Part shown: positions 53,941-61,783 of the stretch, in pieces
Position numbering within the stretch: the stretch's first letter is position 1
Layout of the letters: the number at the start of each line of letters is the position of its first letter
Source of the DNA: G965267425 sp965267425
Lineage (GTDB): Bacteria; Bacteroidota; Bacteroidia; Flavobacteriales_E; Vicingaceae
Assembly (NCBI GenBank): GCA_965267425.1
Contig: OZ253959.1
Span: 2,418,001 to 2,482,000, forward strand
DNA: 64,000 bases
Direction of reading: 5' to 3'
The notes under the pieces: generated by a model
What the model was told of the DNA's origin: nothing
Database searches by the model: none
What the model saw: only the letters and a program-made list of their open reading frames with translations
Position numbers and translations under genes: made by a program

Positions 53941-56574
53941 TTATACAGCCTGGAGGATCATCTCTTTGGCCTTATTGATAGCGCTTTCCAAACCATCAGG
54001 ATTTTTTCCACCTGCTGTAGCAAAAAATGGTTGACCACCTCCCCCACCTTTAATTTCAGAAGATACTGCACTGATTACCTCAACTGCATTTAAGCCTTTA
54101 TTCTCGGCCAATTGTTTTGAAATAAATACCGTCAGGTGTACTTTCCCATTGTTAATTCCTCCGGCAATAACTACCAGGTTGTCTTTCTTTTTATCCAATT
54201 GCCAACTCACATTTTTAATGGTTTCGGCATCATAAGCAACAGAGCTGGCGAACAATTGAATTCCATTTTGTTCAGACATTTGTGACATCACTTTATCACC
54301 AATGGAATCGATTTTATACACATTACTTTCTTCAAGTTCCTTGCGTAATTTGTTGTTTTGATCCTGCAAATCTTTGACCGCTTTGACCATGTCTTTGGGA
54401 CTTTTTAATAAATCCGAAATCTGACTCAATGCATTCAATTTTGATTGAATAAATTCATCTGCCTTCCTACTACTAATGGCCTCAATTCTTCGAATACCTG
54501 CAGCCACTGATCCTTCTGAAACGATCTTGAAATTGCCAATTTGACCCGTTGATTGGATATGAGTTCCTCCACAAAATTCCAATGAGTCTCCAAATTTTAT
54601 GACCCTCACCAAATCACCATACTTTTCACCAAACAAAGACATGGCGCCCATTTTTTCAGCTTCATTAAACGGCACATCTCTGAACTCTTCCAATGGAGCA
54701 TTTTGCTCAATCATCGCCTTGACTTTACTTTCAATTATTTCAAGCTGATCATTTTCAACTTTTTGAAAATGAGAAAAGTCAAATCTTAAATAATCAGGAT
54801 GGACCAAGGATCCTTTTTGTTCAACATGTGTCCCCAGTTCTTCTCTTAGCGCATGATGAAGCAGGTGAGTCACAGAATGATTCTTTTCAGTAGCCCTTCT
54901 TTTTGATTCGTTGACAACAGCCTTAAAATTTACTGTAACCTCATCGGGCAATTCAGTACTCGTATGAATGATGAGGTTGTTTTCCTTTTGTGTGTCAACA
55001 ATGGATATCTTTTTACCATTGGCTTCAATATATCCGGTATCTCCCACTTGTCCACCTCCTTCAGGATAGAAAGGCGTAATATTAAATACCAGGTGATACT
55101 GTTGCTTACCCTTTATTTCAATTTTACGGTATCGTGTGATTTTGACTTCCGTTTCTAATCGGTCATAACCAATAAATTCCTCAACTAAGTCTTCTTCGAC
55201 CTCCACCCAATCTTCGGAATTGATTTCGGTTGCTTTTCTTGATCGATCCTTTTGTTGACTTAACGCTTGCTCATATACCTTCAAGTCCACACTCAGATTC
55301 TCGTTATACTCTTTGGCCATAAGCTGCGTGAGATCAATCGGAAATCCAAATGTATCATACAATTCAAAGGCGAAATTTCCATCAATTTTTTCAAGTTTCT
55401 CTGCATCATGTTTAGACATGTATTGCTCGAATCTTTGAATACCTCTATCTAAAGTTTTTAGGAAATTCGTTTCCTCTTCAAGAATGACCTTTTCAATAAA
55501 ATCTTTCTGCTTTGCAAGTTCCGGGAATACCTTGCTCAATTGTTCGTTCAAAACTGGAACAATTTGATGCAAAAATGGGGTGGACAAATTCAAGAAACTA
55601 TATCCGTAACGAACTGCCCTCCTCAAAATTCTCCGAATCACATAACCAGCACCAGTATTGGACGGTAATTGTCCATCACATATGGCAAATGACACAGCTC
55701 GAACATGATCCGCTACAACACGAATGGCCACATCCTGCTTGCTATCAGAGGCTTTGTAGGAAACGCCGGAAATGGTTTCAATCTTTTCAATTAAAGGAGC
55801 AAAAACATCTGTATCGTAGTTTGAACGTTTGCCTTGCAATACCATTGCCAGTCGTTCAAATCCCATGCCTGTATCAACGTGTTTTTCAGGAAGTGGAGTC
55901 AATCCCGATTTTAAGCTACGTTGATATTGTATGAAAACAAGGTTCCAAATTTCAATTACTTGAGGATGATCTTGGTTGACCAAATCTTTCCCATCTGTCT
56001 TTTTCCTCTCCTCTTCATCTCTCACATCAACATGGATTTCAGAACTTGGGCCACATGGTCCAATTTCACCCATTTCCCAAAAGTTATCTTTTTTTCCAAA
56101 TGCGAGAATCCTGTCTTCCGGCATATGCTTTTTCCACAATTCAGCAGCTTCATTGTCAGGATCGAGATTATCATTTTTATCACCTCCAAAATAAGTCACA
56201 TATATCCTGGATTTGTCAATATGATAAACTTCTGTCAGCAGTTCAAACGCCCAATTAATGGCCTCTTCTTTGAAATAATCACCAAAGGACCAATTGCCCA
56301 GCATTTCAAACATGGTATGATGATAGGTATCCACTCCCACCTCTTCAAGATCATTATGCTTCCCTGATACGCGCAGACATTTCTGTGTATTGGCTACCCT
56401 TTTTTGTTCGGGAGTAACATTACCTAAAAAAACATCTTTGAATTGATTCATGCCAGCATTGATGAACATCAACGTTGGATCATTTTTGACCACAATGGGC
56501 GCAGAAGGAACTATTTCATGTCCTTTTCCACTAAAAAAATTAAAAAATTTCTCTCTTATTTCCGTTGATTTCAT
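53941..56574 (-). CDS. alaS: Alanine--tRNA ligase
   Basis: 877 residues, full-length class II synthetase. Catalytic core with DPTLMFINAGMNQFKDVFLG and GMGFERLAMVLQG, editing domain with NHSVTHLLHHALREE and CGGTHIQSTG (zinc ligands), and the C-terminal Gly-rich GGGGGQPFFATAGG. Followed by nothing on its own strand in this region; the divergent M23 gene starts 112 bp upstream, an arrangement common in Bacteroidota. Confidence 0.98.
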   Translation of the reverse strand: MKSTEIREKFFNFFSGKGHEIVPSAPIVVKNDPTLMFINAGMNQFKDVFLGNVTPEQKRVANTQKCLRVSGKHNDLEEVGVDTYHHTMFEMLGNWSFGDYFKEEAINWAFELLTEVYHIDKSRIYVTYFGGDKNDNLDPDNEAAELWKKHMPEDRILAFGKKDNFWEMGEIGPCGPSSEIHVDVRDEEERKKTDGKDLVNQDHPQVIEIWNLVFIQYQRSLKSGLTPLPEKHVDTGMGFERLAMVLQGKRSNYDTDVFAPLIEKIETISGVSYKASDSKQDVAIRVVADHVRAVSFAICDGQLPSNTGAGYVIRRILRRAVRYGYSFLNLSTPFLHQIVPVLNEQLSKVFPELAKQKDFIEKVILEEETNFLKTLDRGIQRFEQYMSKHDAEKLEKIDGNFAFELYDTFGFPIDLTQLMAKEYNENLSVDLKVYEQALSQQKDRSRKATEINSEDWVEVEEDLVEEFIGYDRLETEVKITRYRKIEIKGKQQYHLVFNITPFYPEGGGQVGDTGYIEANGKKISIVDTQKENNLIIHTSTELPDEVTVNFKAVVNESKRRATEKNHSVTHLLHHALREELGTHVEQKGSLVHPDYLRFDFSHFQKVENDQLEIIESKVKAMIEQNAPLEEFRDVPFNEAEKMGAMSLFGEKYGDLVRVIKFGDSLEFCGGTHIQSTGQIGNFKIVSEGSVAAGIRRIEAISSRKADEFIQSKLNALSQISDLLKSPKDMVKAVKDLQDQNNKLRKELEESNVYKIDSIGDKVMSQMSEQNGIQLFASSVAYDAETIKNVSWQLDKKKDNLVVIAGGINNGKVHLTVFISKQLAENKGLNAVEVISAVSSEIKGGGGGQPFFATAGGKNPDGLESAINKAKEMILQAV

Positions 56575-56616
56575 TTACTTCTGTTCGTCAAAAAGTGGAT
56601 CTCCTCAAGCCATATA

Positions 56617-56647
56617 TTGGCTAAAAATTTATATTTGAGTAATTTTG
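56617..56647 (+). promoter_or_regulatory. Predicted promoter of the M23 peptidase - MerR operon
   Basis: TTG (56617-56619), 20 bases, then TAATTTTG (56640-56647); a second exact box TATATTTG is at 56630-56637. AAGGAG precedes ATG 56687. Confidence 0.55.
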
Positions 56648-56686
56648 CCCATTAAAATTGGACAAAGCTAAATAATAAAGGAGAAA

Positions 56687-57658
56687 ATGTCTAAGGTAAA
56701 ATATAGATATAACCCCAAATCGTTAACCTACGAAAAAGTTGAATTGGATTTGAAAAACAAGATTTTTCGAATCTCATCATTCTTGTTGACTGGTATGGTG
56801 TTTGGATCCATATTTTTCTTTTTGGCCTACAAATTTTTGGATTCTCCCAAGGAAAAGCAATTGAAGATTGAGAACAATCAATTATCCGTGAATTATGAAA
56901 TCATGAATAAGCGATTGAATGAATTGGAAGTGGTATTGCGGGATATTCAAAACCGCGATGACAATATTTATCGTACCATTTTTGAAGCTGAACCTATTCC
57001 ATCTAACATTCGTGAAGCGGGGTTTGGAGGTGTAAACCGTTATAAAGATTTTGAAGGCTACAAAAGTGCCAATTTGATCACCGAGTCAATGAAAAAATTG
57101 GACAAGTTGACTAAGCAGTTGTACATTCAGTCCAAATCATTTGATGAAGTGATTGAGATGGCTCAGAAAAAATCTGAAATGCTTGCTTCAATTCCTGCTA
57201 TTCAACCTGTTGCTAACAAAGAATTGACAAGAATGGCCTCTGGATATGGCTACCGAATGCACCCCATTTACAAAGTGAGAAAGAAACATACGGGAATGGA
57301 TTTTTCTGCCCCAAGAGGAACGGCCATTTATGCCACTGGAGATGGAAAAGTTATTCGCGCTGATAAATCGGCACGGGGTTACGGAAATCACATCAGAATT
57401 GATCACGGTTACGGATATGTGACGCTGTATGCACATATGAGTGTGATGAAAGTGCGAAAAGGCCAGAAAGTAAAACGTGGAGATGTCATTGGTTACGTTG
57501 GCAATACGGGAACATCTGTAGGTCCACATTGTCATTATGAGGTTCGAAAAAATGGCACTCCAATCAATCCTATCAATTTTTATTTCAACGATCTCAAACC
57601 TGAGGAATACGAGGCCATGGTTAAACTAGCCTCTACACAAAATCAATCTTTGGATTAA
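56687..57658 (+). CDS. M23-family (LytM) peptidase, membrane-anchored
   Basis: 323 residues. One transmembrane helix (about 28-49), a coiled-coil region (60-100; KEKQLKIENNQLSVNYEIMN), then a LytM domain. Zinc ligands: HTGMD (His201, Asp205) and HCHYE (His281, His283); MHPIYK near 192 lies in the linker. It probably cuts or positions peptidoglycan cross-links in the periplasm, or activates an amidase. 29 bp before the MerR gene; next to alaS as in many Flavobacteriia. Confidence 0.92.
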   Translation: MSKVKYRYNPKSLTYEKVELDLKNKIFRISSFLLTGMVFGSIFFFLAYKFLDSPKEKQLKIENNQLSVNYEIMNKRLNELEVVLRDIQNRDDNIYRTIFEAEPIPSNIREAGFGGVNRYKDFEGYKSANLITESMKKLDKLTKQLYIQSKSFDEVIEMAQKKSEMLASIPAIQPVANKELTRMASGYGYRMHPIYKVRKKHTGMDFSAPRGTAIYATGDGKVIRADKSARGYGNHIRIDHGYGYVTLYAHMSVMKVRKGQKVKRGDVIGYVGNTGTSVGPHCHYEVRKNGTPINPINFYFNDLKPEEYEAMVKLASTQNQSLD

Positions 57659-57687
57659 TTTTATACTTTAGTGTTAACTTTTTTCTT

Positions 57688-58035
57688 ATGAGTGAGATTC
57701 CTACGGACAACCTGACGTCCGGCAATAAGTTGTATTATTCAATGGGAGAAGTATCTCAAATGTTTGGGGTAAATCACTCGTTGATTCGCTTTTGGGAAAA
57801 GGAATTTGACATCATCAAACCTCATAAAAACAAAAAGGGGAACCGCATGTTCACCAAAAAGGATATTGAAAATTTCCGATTGATATTCTACCTGGTTAAG
57901 GAATGTGGTTATACGCTTGAAGGAGCGAAGAAAAGATTGAGAGAGCAAAAGACCAAAACCCTGGAAACCCTTGAAATCATCAACTCTCTTAAAAAAATTA
58001 AAGGCTTTCTTCTGGAACTAAAGGAAGAACTCTAA
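57688..58035 (+). CDS. MerR-type helix-turn-helix regulator
   Basis: 115 residues. YYSMGEVSQMFGVNHSLIRF is a winged-HTH of the MerR class, then the wing FTKKDIENFRL and a helix. The short C-terminal part has no Cys/metal site and no large ligand domain, so the effector is unclear. Downstream of the M23 peptidase in one operon; its stop overlaps the convergent hldD stop by 4 bp. Confidence 0.88.
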   Translation: MSEIPTDNLTSGNKLYYSMGEVSQMFGVNHSLIRFWEKEFDIIKPHKNKKGNRMFTKKDIENFRLIFYLVKECGYTLEGAKKRLREQKTKTLETLEIINSLKKIKGFLLELKEEL

Positions 58036-58997
58036 AAGTAACTTTCAGATTTCAGATAATTTTTCACGTAGTCGGTCACGCCATCTTCCAGCGATGTAAA
58101 AGGAACATGGTAACCAATGTCAATGAGTTTTTTCATTTCCGCTTCCGTAAAGTATTGGTATTTATCCCTGATATCCTCCGGTGTAGGAATAAAATCAACG
58201 TGTGCTTCTTTATCTAAGGCATTAAAAGTGGCATTTACTAAGTCAAGAAATGTTCTTGCCTTACCAGAACCCAGATTGTACAGACCGGAATCTTTGCGAT
58301 GATTCATCAGGAAAAAACAAACTTCCACAACGTCTTTCACATAAACGAAATCACGCATTTGTTCTCCATCACGGTAATCTGGGTTATGTGATTGAAACAA
58401 CTTCATTTTTCCAGTTTCATTGATTTGATTGAAAGCATGAAATATTACCGAAGCCATTCTGGCTTTATGGTATTCATTTGGACCATAAACATTAAAGAAC
58501 TTCAATCCTGCCCAGAAATAGGGACTATCTTTTTGTTGCAACGCCCATTTATCAAAATCATTCTTAGAATCACCATAAGGATTCAATGGCTTCAAATCAC
58601 CAACCACAGCATGATCATCTTTGTATCCATTTTCTCCTAATCCATAAGTAGCCGCAGAAGATGCATAAACCAAAGGCAGTCCATATTGAACACATTTATT
58701 CCAAACTTCCTGAGAATAATGCACGTTCAGTTCATCAAATATGTTTTTATCGAATTCCGTTGTATCCGTTCTGGCTCCAATATGAAATATAAATTGAGTT
58801 AGTTGATGGTTTTCATCCAGCCATTGGAAGAATTCGCTTCGTTCAACTTTTTGACTGAATTGTTTATTCTCCAGATTTCTCTTTTTCTCAATTTTTGAAA
58901 AATCGTCTACTAAAATTAAATCGTCAAAACCAGCTTGGTTTAGCCTGGCAACCAAACAACTTCCAATAAACCCTGCAGCCCCTGTAATTACTATCAT
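58032..58997 (-). CDS. hldD: ADP-L-glycero-D-manno-heptose 6-epimerase
   Basis: 321 residues, short-chain dehydrogenase fold. NAD(P) site MIVITGAAGFIGSCLVARL (GxxGxxG), DLILVDDFSKIEKK, catalytic YGDSKNDFDKW (Tyr-xxx-Lys) and DFVYVKDVVEVCFFLM. Converts the heptose precursor for the LPS inner core. Family assignment is good; a related UDP-sugar epimerase cannot be fully excluded. It has its own divergent promoter. Confidence 0.88.
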   Translation of the reverse strand: MIVITGAAGFIGSCLVARLNQAGFDDLILVDDFSKIEKKRNLENKQFSQKVERSEFFQWLDENHQLTQFIFHIGARTDTTEFDKNIFDELNVHYSQEVWNKCVQYGLPLVYASSAATYGLGENGYKDDHAVVGDLKPLNPYGDSKNDFDKWALQQKDSPYFWAGLKFFNVYGPNEYHKARMASVIFHAFNQINETGKMKLFQSHNPDYRDGEQMRDFVYVKDVVEVCFFLMNHRKDSGLYNLGSGKARTFLDLVNATFNALDKEAHVDFIPTPEDIRDKYQYFTEAEMKKLIDIGYHVPFTSLEDGVTDYVKNYLKSESYF

Positions 58998-59019
58998 AAT
59001 TCTATCTGGATTAATGCAG

Positions 59020-59027
59020 CAAATATA
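59020..59027 (-). promoter_or_regulatory. Predicted -7 element of hldD
   Basis: On the minus strand TATATTTG (59027-59020), exact match, 22 bases before the hldD ATG. It lies back to back with the PTPS promoter (59062-59069); both share the AT-rich block 59043-59056 for their upstream elements. Confidence 0.55.
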
Positions 59028-59042
59028 ACCCTAATCGAAAAA

Positions 59043-59069
59043 TTGATTGTCAAATTCATAGTATATTTG
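59043..59069 (+). promoter_or_regulatory. Predicted promoter of the PTPS-folE operon
   Basis: TATATTTG (59062-59069) is an exact -7 match with TTG at 59043-59045 upstream. The expected start point is at about 59076, which is the ATG itself, so the mRNA may be leaderless or use ATG 59088. Confidence 0.6.
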
Positions 59070-59075
59070 CAGCTC

Positions 59076-59498
59076 ATGTCATCCAATATGGTTTACATTA
59101 CTCGAAGAGAACGATTTTGTGCCGCACACAGGTTGTTTAGAGAAGATTGGGACGATAAAAAAAACCTTGAAGTATTTGGTAAATGTTCCAATCCGAATTG
59201 GCACGGACACAATTACGAACTTTTCGTAACCGTTAAAGGCACGCCAAATCCAGAAACCGGATTTGTGACAAACTTAACAGATGTGAGTCGTGTGATTAAA
59301 GAAAAAATCATCATTCCGCTGGATCATAAAAATGTAAATCTGGATGTCCCGTTTATGAAAGGTTTAATAACTTCAACCGAAAATCTGGCCATTGCCATAT
59401 GGAATGAAATCGCAAAAGATATCAGCGAATTAGATTGTATATTGCATTGTGTTAAATTGGTGGAAACGGAGAATAACTTTGTAGAATATTATGGATAA
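59076..59498 (+). CDS. 6-pyruvoyl-tetrahydropterin synthase family protein, Cx5HGH type
   Basis: 140 residues from ATG 59076; a TTG at 59043 lies inside the promoter and is rejected; ATG 59088 is also possible. Zinc ligands His18 (FCAAHRL), His43 and His45 (HGHNY), catalytic Cys37 (GKCSNPNWHGHN), LDHKNVNLD and the closing VETENNFVEYYG. The spacing Cys-x5-HGH is that of PTPS used in biopterin synthesis; typical QueD has Cys-x3-HGH. Upstream of folE with an 8-bp overlap, so both use GTP-derived dihydroneopterin triphosphate. Product may be 6-pyruvoyl- or 6-carboxy-tetrahydropterin. Confidence 0.85.
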   Translation: MSSNMVYITRRERFCAAHRLFREDWDDKKNLEVFGKCSNPNWHGHNYELFVTVKGTPNPETGFVTNLTDVSRVIKEKIIIPLDHKNVNLDVPFMKGLITSTENLAIAIWNEIAKDISELDCILHCVKLVETENNFVEYYG

Positions 59499-60138
59499 GC
59501 CCGATAAAATAGATTTGACTGAAATCATGCATGATCCGGAAGACAGGTATGAGTTGGTTGAATTATATAACAAGGAATCTACCAATGACGTCATCGAGTC
59601 GTTTAGAAGAATCTTAGAACGTTTGGATGATGATCCTCAACGCGAAGGTTTGCTCAAAACTCCAGAGCGCGCTGCAAAAGCATTGCAGTATTTGACACAT
59701 GGGTACGACATAGACGCCGATGCATTGCTTAAATCTGCTATGTTTAAGGAGGACCATAAACACATGGTGGTTGTAAAGGATATCGAAATTTATTCCATGT
59801 GTGAGCATCATATTTTACCCTTTTTTGGACGAGCTCACATTGCTTACATTCCTAATGGTTGGATTGTGGGATTGAGTAAAATTCCAAGAGTAGTTGACGC
59901 ATTTGCCAGACGACTCCAGGTTCAGGAAAGATTGACCGACCAGATTAAAGAATGTTTACACAATACACTGAATCCTCTGGGAGTTGCCGTTGTAATTGAA
60001 GCACAACATATGTGTATGCAAATACGAGGTGTACAAAAGCAGAATTCGGTAACTACTACGTCTTCATTTACAGGGGAGTTCCTTAAGGATGCAACCCGAA
60101 AAGAGTTTATAAGTTTAATTTCAACAAAACTGCATTAA
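59491..60138 (+). CDS. folE: GTP cyclohydrolase I
   Basis: 215 residues, first step of folate and pterin synthesis. Zinc ligands Cys104 (YSMCEHHILPFFG) and Cys175 (EAQHMCMQIRG), His107, and the closing SVTTTSSFTGEF. Overlaps the PTPS gene by 8 bp and is followed after 1 bp by the Bax-inhibitor gene. An acidic N-terminal extension of ~30 residues precedes the core. Confidence 0.97.
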   Translation: MDKPDKIDLTEIMHDPEDRYELVELYNKESTNDVIESFRRILERLDDDPQREGLLKTPERAAKALQYLTHGYDIDADALLKSAMFKEDHKHMVVVKDIEIYSMCEHHILPFFGRAHIAYIPNGWIVGLSKIPRVVDAFARRLQVQERLTDQIKECLHNTLNPLGVAVVIEAQHMCMQIRGVQKQNSVTTTSSFTGEFLKDATRKEFISLISTKLH

Positions 60139-60139
60139 A

Positions 60140-60874
60140 ATGCTAGATAACAATAATATATCAACAAGAGAACAAGAGTATAGCGGACAGGTTAGATCCG
60201 TATCATCTGCCTTCATTAATGGAGTGTTTACCTATATGTTTGGTGCTTTGGCCATAACCGGAATCGTATCCTATTTATTCGGCACCAACCCAGCTTTGAT
60301 GGAGTATCTTGTGAGTTATGAAACTGGAGGTCTGACTGGCCTGGGATGGATTGTGACGTTTGCTCCACTTGCTTTCGTATTTGTTATGAATTTAGGTATG
60401 GAACGATTTTCTTCGGCCACCTTATTACTTATGTTTATAGCCTTCTCGGCTTTGATGGGTATGAGTCTAGGGTTTATTTTTCTGGTTTATACAGCTTCTT
60501 CCATCTTCACCACATTTTTCATTACAGCCGGTACTTTTGGGGCCATGGCCTTTATTGGATATACCACCAAAACAGATTTGAGCAAAATGGGCTCCATTCT
60601 TTATATGGGAGTCATTGGTCTTATCCTTGCCACCGTGGTCAATATATTCCTTGGTAGTGCAATGTTGGATTTCATTGTCAGCATTCTTGGTGTTATCATA
60701 TTTACAGGTTTAGCAGCATATAAAATGCAATACTTAAAAGAACTGAGTTACCAAATGGAAGCTATGAACGAGACAGCAACGAAGTATGCAATTTTAGGGG
60801 CATTGTCTATGTATCTTACCTTCATCAATCTATTTATGTTCTTACTTCGATTTTTCGGACGCGGAAACGATTGA
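60140..60874 (+). CDS. Bax inhibitor-1 / YccA family membrane protein
   Basis: 244 residues with seven predicted transmembrane helices (first at about 22-45; YMFGALAITGIVSYLFG). SALMGMSLGFIFLVY, TAGTFGAMAFIGYTTKTDLS and the C-terminal ALSMYLTFINLFMFLLRFFG are typical of BI-1/YccA proteins, calcium-permeable or protease-regulating inner-membrane proteins. One base behind folE, 21 bp before fabD; no clear link to either. Confidence 0.92.
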   Translation: MLDNNNISTREQEYSGQVRSVSSAFINGVFTYMFGALAITGIVSYLFGTNPALMEYLVSYETGGLTGLGWIVTFAPLAFVFVMNLGMERFSSATLLLMFIAFSALMGMSLGFIFLVYTASSIFTTFFITAGTFGAMAFIGYTTKTDLSKMGSILYMGVIGLILATVVNIFLGSAMLDFIVSILGVIIFTGLAAYKMQYLKELSYQMEAMNETATKYAILGALSMYLTFINLFMFLLRFFGRGND

Positions 60875-60895
60875 TTGACTTAACCTATCACCAAC

Positions 60896-61783
60896 ATGAA
60901 AGCATATGTATTTCCCGGGCAGGGATCGCAATTTCCCGGAATGGGAAAGGATATTTTTGATGCCAATGATTTAGCAAAATCTCTATTTCATCAGGCAGAT
61001 GAAATTTTGGGTTTTACCATTTCGGACTTGATGTTCAATGGCAGCCCTGAGGATCTGAAACAGACGAAAGTTACACAACCGGCCGTTTTTCTGCATTCGG
61101 TTATTCTTGCGAAAGTCTTAGGCGAAGGATTTAAGCCAGATATGGTTGCAGGTCATTCCCTGGGCGAAATTTCAGCACTTGTGGCTGCAGATGCCATGAC
61201 TTTTGAAGATGGGCTAAAATTGGTTTCTGCCAGAGCACAAGCGATGCAACATGCATGTGAAATAAACCCTTCTACAATGGCGGCTGTTTTGGGCTTGGAA
61301 GATAGAATTGTTGAGGCAACTTGTGAAAAAGTTGATGACATCGTCGTAGCTGCTAATTACAATTGCCCGGGTCAATTGGTTATTTCTGGCACAATGAGTG
61401 GTGTTGAATCTGCTTGTGAGATGTTAAAGGAAGAAGGTGCCAAAAGGGCATTAATGCTTCCGGTGGGGGGGGCTTTCCACTCACCGCTTATGGAACCTGC
61501 CAAACTGGAATTACAAAAAGCCATTGACAATGTGGAAATGAAAACTCCGCGTTGTCCGGTTTACCAAAATGTAAATGGCAAGGCAGTCACAGATCCTGCC
61601 ATCATTAAAGAACAATTAATTGCGCAGCTTACAGCTCCCGTAAAGTGGACACAAATCATGGAAAACATGATTGCCGATGGAGCAAGTGAGTTCATTGAAG
61701 TTGGGCCGGGAAAGGTACTTCAAGGTCTGGTTAAAAAAGTGGACCGAGAAATGACCACTAGTAGCGCAGAAGTTAACGGTTAA
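60896..61783 (+). CDS. fabD: Malonyl-CoA:ACP transacylase
   Basis: 295 residues. Loads malonyl onto ACP for fatty-acid elongation. VFPGQGSQFPGMGKD, catalytic Ser88 in VAGHSLGEISAL and His in GGAFHSPLMEPAK, Arg in VSARAQAMQ. The end VKKVDREMTTSSAEVNG runs 11 bp into the convergent LamG gene. Confidence 0.97.
   Translation: MKAYVFPGQGSQFPGMGKDIFDANDLAKSLFHQADEILGFTISDLMFNGSPEDLKQTKVTQPAVFLHSVILAKVLGEGFKPDMVAGHSLGEISALVAADAMTFEDGLKLVSARAQAMQHACEINPSTMAAVLGLEDRIVEATCEKVDDIVVAANYNCPGQLVISGTMSGVESACEMLKEEGAKRALMLPVGGAFHSPLMEPAKLELQKAIDNVEMKTPRCPVYQNVNGKAVTDPAIIKEQLIAQLTAPVKWTQIMENMIADGASEFIEVGPGKVLQGLVKKVDREMTTSSAEVNG

Noticed and set aside
55512..56367. Plus-strand open frames opposite alaS
   Set aside because: Antisense shadows of a conserved synthetase; no domain or start signals.
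59043..59075. N-terminal extension of the PTPS-family protein from a TTG
   Set aside because: The codons contain the predicted TATATTTG promoter box, and family members begin close to the ITRRERF strand.
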